Both the position numbers and the translations under genes were made by a program. Under the pieces are notes generated by a model. That model searched no databases, was not told the DNA's origin, and saw nothing but the letters and a program-made list of their open reading frames with translations. Below, in pieces: positions 20,354-24,999 of a stretch of DNA of 24,999 nucleotides; within the stretch, counting starts at the first letter, position 1; each line of letters begins with the position of its first letter. The DNA is from Actinomortierella ambigua (taxonomy: Eukaryota; Mortierellomycota; Mortierellomycetes; Mortierellales; Mortierellaceae): positions 1-24,999 of the forward strand of contig JAAAJB010000033.1 in NCBI GenBank assembly GCA_016098155.1, written 5' to 3'.

Positions 20354-21080
20354 TATGCGCAACTAGACAGCAAGACCATTTTCCTATCCCTGACTTTTTT
20401 TGTCTGTCGCTTTGTCCCTTTCCTCGAACGGGCCTCTTGTCTTGTGATCGATATGAAAAAAAAAACTTGCAAAGATGGCTGGAAGCACACCACTAAGAAG
20501 TGATCTGCCCCACTCTCTTTCTCTCCACTTGCTTCCCCTTCTTCACGCATGTTGCTTCGGTGTGTCCTGATGTGCATGATCTATCCCGCATACCTGAGTG
20601 ACTAATGAACCAGGTGGGGTAACGGGGCTGATAAATATATATATATACCCCACGGTTGCCTGGTATTTAATGGCCCCCCTTTTTGGAGAATATGTATCCG
20701 TGGGCATCATATTTCTTTGATCGTCCTTCTTTCTCCCTCCTACAATCACTCACATGCAGCCACTACAGCCAATCAATCTATCATTCTTGGAGCAGACGTT
20801 CTGATGGCCCGAACGCCCACGTTCTTTCCTTTCTTGCTTTCTTTCTTTCTCTTTCCCCACCCAGCTGCTTGGACCATATCTATCTCTCCACCCTTTGGTA
20901 CCGATCGAAGGCGAACAAACCAGGAACAAAAAAAACAACAACAGGTAATGCTTTTTTTGTTTTGTTTGTGATCGGGGTATCACATCCCGGCTGAGTGTGA
21001 AGAAAAAAAAGATACAATTATGTATGCTTATGTGAAAAGAAGTTTTTACGCGAAATGAGGAACAAGACTTGTTGCTGACA

Positions 21081-21099
21081 ATCTCTCTCTCTCTCTCTT
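21081..21099 (+). repeat. (CT)n microsatellite
   Basis: About nine TC units in the pyrimidine-rich upstream region. Confidence 0.9.
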
Positions 21100-21503
21100 C
21101 TCATCCTTATCTTCAACTCGTCTTTCTCTCCCACTCACACACTCCCCCCCTCTTTCATCCCACTCACTGCTCTCGCTTGGCTTGTTTTTTGTGGTTGCGC
21201 ACCATTAATTGGCTACCCGTATCTTCCACACCCCTTCTGCCCAATCGACTAACTGCCTTTCTGTTCCAACCCTCTTTTTTTTTTTTTCTTTTTTGGTGGT
21301 GGCGGTGACTGGTGGGGCATGTGCACATCTCCCTGTTGGCTGATGATGGTGACGATGCTGATGGTCCCTTCTCTCTTCTTTCCTCCCTGTACTATCTTTA
21401 TACCTTTCTCGAACGTTGTCATCTCATTTTGTTTTTCTTCTTCGCATATTGCATCCTCCCCTATTTTATTTTTCTCGCCGACGTTCTGTTCCTCCGCTGT
21501 TGT

Positions 21504-21573
21504 CTCTCTTTCTCTCTCTCTCTATCTCTATCTCTCTCTCTCTCTTTTCTCTCTCCCTCTCACTCTCACTCTC
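21504..21573 (+). repeat. (CT)n microsatellite
   Basis: Long CT tract with TATCTC and CACTCTC variants, about 430 bp before the PP1-subunit start codon. Confidence 0.92.
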
Positions 21574-21998
21574 ACTGGACCCCAATCACCGTCTCACCTG
21601 TTCCCATCTGGCCAAATTGTCCGTCTTGTTCGTTCTGACAGATCCGTCAAAAAAAACAAGCTCCTTTTCTTTCCTTCATCCCCTCCTCCTCCTTTCGTCG
21701 TTCTTTGTGTGCCAGTTATTTGTTGGTATCTTGATTCCATCTCCATCCCCCTTCTTTCTCTTCCTCCTTTCTTTTTGTGCCGTCTCCCCCAGCCCTCCTT
21801 CCCACTCTTCTCCTTCCTCTTCTCTTTTGCTTCTCCCCCAACCCGCCGCCATTGGCCCTTGGTAGAATACAGCAAGGATACGCATCACTTCATCGCACAG
21901 TTAGCCAGGTGCTTTTCCCTTTTTTTTTTGTATTCCAGCACCAAACATACCCCCCCTTTCCTCTCTCTCTCTCTTTTTTTTGAAATCTCTTCGATTCA

Positions 21999-24134
21999 AT
22001 GTCCCTCGTCTCTTCTTCGCCTTCCGCACCCATCAACCCGTCGCACTCCATCGTCCTTGCTAGCCCTGACCGTGTTGTCTTCAAGACTATCCCCCACCCA
22101 CTGTCTTCTGCAAACAAGCGCGTCACTCTCTCCTATCGCCGCCCTGCCCCTGCGTCTGCTCCTTTGCCTCCACCTTCGCCCCAGGATCTGTATCCCAACT
22201 CTTGCTATCGGAACAACACCACATCAGCATCAGCATCAGCAACAACAGCAGCAGCAACAGTACACCAGCAGCAGCAGAGCAACAGCGACACTGAGGACAA
22301 CGCCGCTCTCCTACCACGCAACTCTCCTAGCCCCAACTCTGCTCATTCTCATCCACACCACCGTCGCAGCATGAGCGGCCCGTTGAACTCCAAGGAGCTG
22401 ATGGACATTGCAGCAGCAAGGCACAACAATAATGGTCCGCGCATGCAAGTGAACACCAAGCAGATCAATGTGGGTCATGGTGGTACAACTGGCGGAATCT
22501 CCGCAGCCTCCATGACAACCCCGACCACCCCAACACCAACAGCCACTATACCCCCCTCCTCACCTGCTGTGGTGCGTTATCACAAGAACGGCTTGCCAAT
22601 CAAGTCGGCCATGAAGAGCTCTCGATCCCTTTCTATCACAACCGACGGTAGCAACAACAGCAGTAGCAACAACAGCAACGACAGCAACGGGCTGGCCCGG
22701 CCGTCACTTTGCTGCCGATCGGTCAGCTCCCCGGGCGCGCTGTCAAGCCCAAAGTATGTTCATTTCAATACACAGCTCGAGCATGTGCGTCTGTTCCTTC
22801 AGGGAGAGACGCCGTCGAGTGTCGCTGGTCGGGAGACGCTGATCGACCCACGGCAACACGAGGCCGCGACGAGCAACATTGTGTTGACACTGCCAAACTG
22901 GTCGCCGCTGGCGAACGTTGCCAGTTTCCAGCCAGGCCAGGCGGATGCGCCGCTGCGATGCGAGAGCGTGCAGCTGAATGAGGAGAAGACAAAGCTGTGT
23001 GGCAAGATCCTGGTGCAGAACATTGCATTCCACAAGCACGTCTCGGTTCGTTACACTGTAGATTTCTGGCGGAACCAGACAGAGATTGGGGCCGAGTATG
23101 AGGCGTCGATAACTGGGACGGCGCTGGATCGATTCAAGTTTGAGATCCCCCTCGAGATGGAGAAGCAGTGTGTTGAAAAGACGTTCTGCTTGGCGATCCG
23201 GTACCAGGTCAACGGCCGCGAGTTTTGGGATTCTAACCATGACCTGAACTACCAGATCGAGTGCAAGCGCGAGATTGTTGTGCCCTCCGTCTCGGAGATT
23301 CTTGCCAAGAAGATGGGCGGCTTGATGCTCGGTGGTAGTGGTGGCAATAACAACAACAACAACAGCAGCAGCAACAGCAACAACATCGGCAGCGGTGGTG
23401 CCGCCTCAGCCTATCAGATGCCCGAGTACCACAAGCCTGTTCTTCGCAAAAAGTCGTCCGGTAGCCGGTATGACCTTTCGAGCTCACTATCGGCCACCCT
23501 TTCTTCGTATGGTCGAAGCAACACTGTTGGTAACAACAACATCAACAACAACAGTAACGGTCATCACCACTACTACAACACGACGTCATTGACAAAGACA
23601 ACCACACCCGCTGTCGTCACGCCCACCGTGGGCAGCCAGAGCCCCTACCGAGCGAGCGAGTACATCTCGGCGCCAATCCAGTCGCCGCCGGACTTTCATC
23701 GTCAGTTGTATGCATCATCGCCAAAGTTTGTCATCCCTTACTTGGGATCGGCCTCGCCACCAGAGCATTTCCGCATTGGTTTTGAGCCCGTGGCCCACGG
23801 CAATGGCAACAAGAAGGGATCGTCGCCCTCGTCGCCAATGTTGTCGTGGGGATTTGAGATCGAGTCGCCTGCACCTCCTCCGATGGTGACGCGCGGCCAC
23901 TCTTTCCCACCTGCAGCGGGTGCTGGTGGTGGTGGTGGTGGTTCGTCGCCAATGTCGATGGCAAAGAGTGCACCAATCTCCATTCCAAAGCCTCCTGCAT
24001 CGGGACGTCCCGCGGTCGGGTCAGCGGGCTACTATGATCTGGTAGATCGGTACTGTTTCTACGAGTCGAGCCCACACTCGAGCCCCTATTCGACATATTC
24101 CAACTCGCCTCCTGCGCCATGCATCCGCGGCTAA
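21999..24134 (+). CDS. CBM21-domain PP1 regulatory subunit (glycogen-targeting type)
   Basis: A 711-aa homologue of yeast Gac1/Pig1/Pig2/Gip2 and animal PPP1R3 proteins, which bring the phosphatase PP1 to glycogen or glycogen synthase. A PP1-docking RVxF-type motif, KYVHF (252-256), sits just after the family's GLPIKSAMKSSRS segment (about 200-213). A CBM21 carbohydrate-binding domain follows at about 300-425: LPNWSPL at its start, a central VRYTVDFWRN strand, FCLAIRYQVNGREFWDSN, and NYQIECKRE at the end, including the W-D-N residues typical of glycogen/starch contact. N- and C-terminal thirds are low-complexity, with His/Gln/Asn/Ser runs, a poly-Asn tract (about 449-465) and a poly-Gly tract (about 640-647). 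The C-terminal 50 residues are Ser/Tyr/Pro-rich. One exon covers the whole protein. The start at 21999 is the first ATG of the frame after a CT-rich leader. Phosphorylation sites in the serine-rich parts are likely but not shown. Confidence 0.92.
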   Translation: MSLVSSSPSAPINPSHSIVLASPDRVVFKTIPHPLSSANKRVTLSYRRPAPASAPLPPPSPQDLYPNSCYRNNTTSASASATTAAATVHQQQQSNSDTEDNAALLPRNSPSPNSAHSHPHHRRSMSGPLNSKELMDIAAARHNNNGPRMQVNTKQINVGHGGTTGGISAASMTTPTTPTPTATIPPSSPAVVRYHKNGLPIKSAMKSSRSLSITTDGSNNSSSNNSNDSNGLARPSLCCRSVSSPGALSSPKYVHFNTQLEHVRLFLQGETPSSVAGRETLIDPRQHEAATSNIVLTLPNWSPLANVASFQPGQADAPLRCESVQLNEEKTKLCGKILVQNIAFHKHVSVRYTVDFWRNQTEIGAEYEASITGTALDRFKFEIPLEMEKQCVEKTFCLAIRYQVNGREFWDSNHDLNYQIECKREIVVPSVSEILAKKMGGLMLGGSGGNNNNNNSSSNSNNIGSGGAASAYQMPEYHKPVLRKKSSGSRYDLSSSLSATLSSYGRSNTVGNNNINNNSNGHHHYYNTTSLTKTTTPAVVTPTVGSQSPYRASEYISAPIQSPPDFHRQLYASSPKFVIPYLGSASPPEHFRIGFEPVAHGNGNKKGSSPSSPMLSWGFEIESPAPPPMVTRGHSFPPAAGAGGGGGGSSPMSMAKSAPISIPKPPASGRPAVGSAGYYDLVDRYCFYESSPHSSPYSTYSNSPPAPCIRG

Positions 24135-24999
24135 AGAATCATCAGCCATTCAACTATGACAAAATCAACAACAAACACAACAGCAACAAACAACACAAGA
24201 CCATTCGTGGAGATGAGAAAGAGGGGAGGGTGAGCAAGGCCCAAGAAGGAGGAAAAAGGTGGACGGATGGATTGCTTTTTTTGTTGCTTCTGATCTTTGG
24301 GGTCCGCGCACAAGGAAAATCAAACCACATCGCTCCACAGAACACCAGGAGCAACAGAAAAAAAAAACCAACCCCCAACCTTAACGGTATCGAGCTATGA
24401 TGGGAAGGGGAGAGAGGAGAAAGAGGGGGGAAGCAAGGGATCTTTTTTACACTCATTCCCACAACATCCTCCTCTTTCCCCCCTCCCTTCCCTGCGTTGC
24501 TTTGGCCTTTTTTTTTTTTACTCCTACCGTTATCTCTATCATACGCTGTACATATCGCATTCTGCTTTTTTCTTTTTTTTTCCCCTGCTCCCATTTGTAT
24601 CCATAGAACCCATGTACCATTAGTAAAAACCTTTTTTTCGGTGGTCTGACACCCTAGACAGCAACAGCCCTTGTCCATGTGGCATTTTGCAGCCCCTCCA
24701 ACCTAACCTAAGAAGGAGAAGGAAAAAAAAAAGGTTGGGGCAGAGTGGCCACTAGCACTCCTCCCCTGGTCCTTGATAACGTGGAAAGAAGAGGGGCAAA
24801 AGGTGACAGAAAGAAAGAAAAAGAAGGGGGCTCAAGAGGAAGGACACAACACAATGCAACCCAACCAACAGGGGAGTCAGTCGAAAAGGGGGGGGGGGAG
24901 GCACAAAGAGAGACCTTTCATCCTCCCAAAGGGCTGAAGTGTCTTGCATGGAAAAAAAGGCGTCTACAGAAACCCCTAGTATCTTTGTGTCCATTCCAT
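24135..24999 (+). other. 3' flank of the PP1-subunit gene, no gene seen
   Basis: Immediately after the stop is an A/C-rich CAACAACAAACAA-like stretch, then purine-rich and T-rich simple sequence with several T runs. No strong AATAAA is visible; ATTAGTAAAAACC near 24620 may be near the 3' end. A minus-strand frame at 24994-24752 (80 codons) opens only 6 bp from the window edge. It is Pro/Leu/Phe-rich and not recognisable, but a gene entering from the right cannot be excluded. Confidence 0.55.

Larger units (their letters stand above)
17881..21998 (+). promoter_or_regulatory. Pyrimidine-rich upstream region and probable leader of the PP1-subunit gene
   Basis: Four kb without a convincing coding frame. 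The plus strand is strongly CT-rich at about 17880-18420, 18590-18700, 19310-19640, 20700-20890 and 21060-21990, the pattern seen just upstream of the other plus-strand genes here. Splice-like signals occur: donor GGCCAG|GTAACA at 18333 with acceptor TCTATTCAG ending 18696, and donor AACAACAG|GTAATG at 20945 with acceptors TTCTGACAG ending 21641 or TTGTATTCCAG ending 21938. A long, spliced 5' leader is therefore plausible. Long frames at 18475-19278 and 21319-22374 are low-complexity Ser/Leu/Phe or Ser/His translations of simple sequence. Confidence 0.4.

Noticed and set aside
21909..21938. Apparent intron GCCAG|GTGCTT to TATTCCAG
   Set aside because: Only 30 nt long, below the normal fungal minimum. 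The acceptor may pair with an earlier donor instead.
21319..22374. 351-codon plus-strand open frame
   Set aside because: Low-complexity Ser/Leu/Phe from CT-rich leader DNA that then reads the PP1-subunit coding region in the wrong frame.
1..24999. tRNA, rRNA, CRISPR and transposon searches by eye
   Set aside because: T-arm-like GGTTCGAAT at about 6802 has no matching stems. No rRNA-like block, regularly spaced repeat array, terminal inverted repeats, LTRs or transposase/reverse-transcriptase motifs were seen.

Overview
The window looks like nuclear DNA of an early-diverging filamentous fungus. Mortierellomycota or a close Mucoromycota relative is my best guess, at moderate confidence. The grounds are short spliceosomal introns with fungal CTAAC-like branch sites, an Sel1-repeat protein kinase (a combination common in these fungi), a fungal SYF2 splicing factor, and an RPEL-motif protein. 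Intergenic DNA is full of homopolymers, (CT)n/(GA)n and (CA)n/(TG)n tracts. No prokaryotic, plasmid, phage or CRISPR feature is visible, and no mobile element was recognised.

Layout. 1-1.97 kb: pyrimidine-rich leader of the kinase gene, with a candidate leader intron. 1966-5082 (+): protein kinase with C-terminal Sel1 repeats. 5252-6775 (-): SYF2-like pre-mRNA splicing factor in three exons, convergent with the kinase. 6776-7656: shared promoter region between SYF2 and the next gene, with a TCTG/TCCG repeat. 7657-8672 (+): METTL26/DUF938-type methyltransferase in two exons. 9237-9469 (+): candidate short spliced gene of unknown function. 10492-11863 (-): RPEL-motif (putative actin-binding) protein, whose ATG lies in a small separate first exon. 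11.86-21.99 kb: about 10 kb without a convincing gene, dominated by microsatellites and pyrimidine tracts; its right part is probably promoter and leader of the last gene. 21999-24134 (+): CBM21-domain regulatory subunit of protein phosphatase 1 (glycogen-targeting type). 24135-24999: 3' flank.

The genes do not form a pathway or cluster. They are ordinary independently transcribed eukaryotic genes for signalling, splicing, methyl transfer, actin binding and glycogen/PP1 control. I did not find a convincing new multi-gene system. The points most worth checking are the four-RPEL fungal protein with its hidden first exon, the short gene at 9.2-9.5 kb, SYF2 introns that are multiples of three, and the long gene-poor region upstream of the PP1 subunit.
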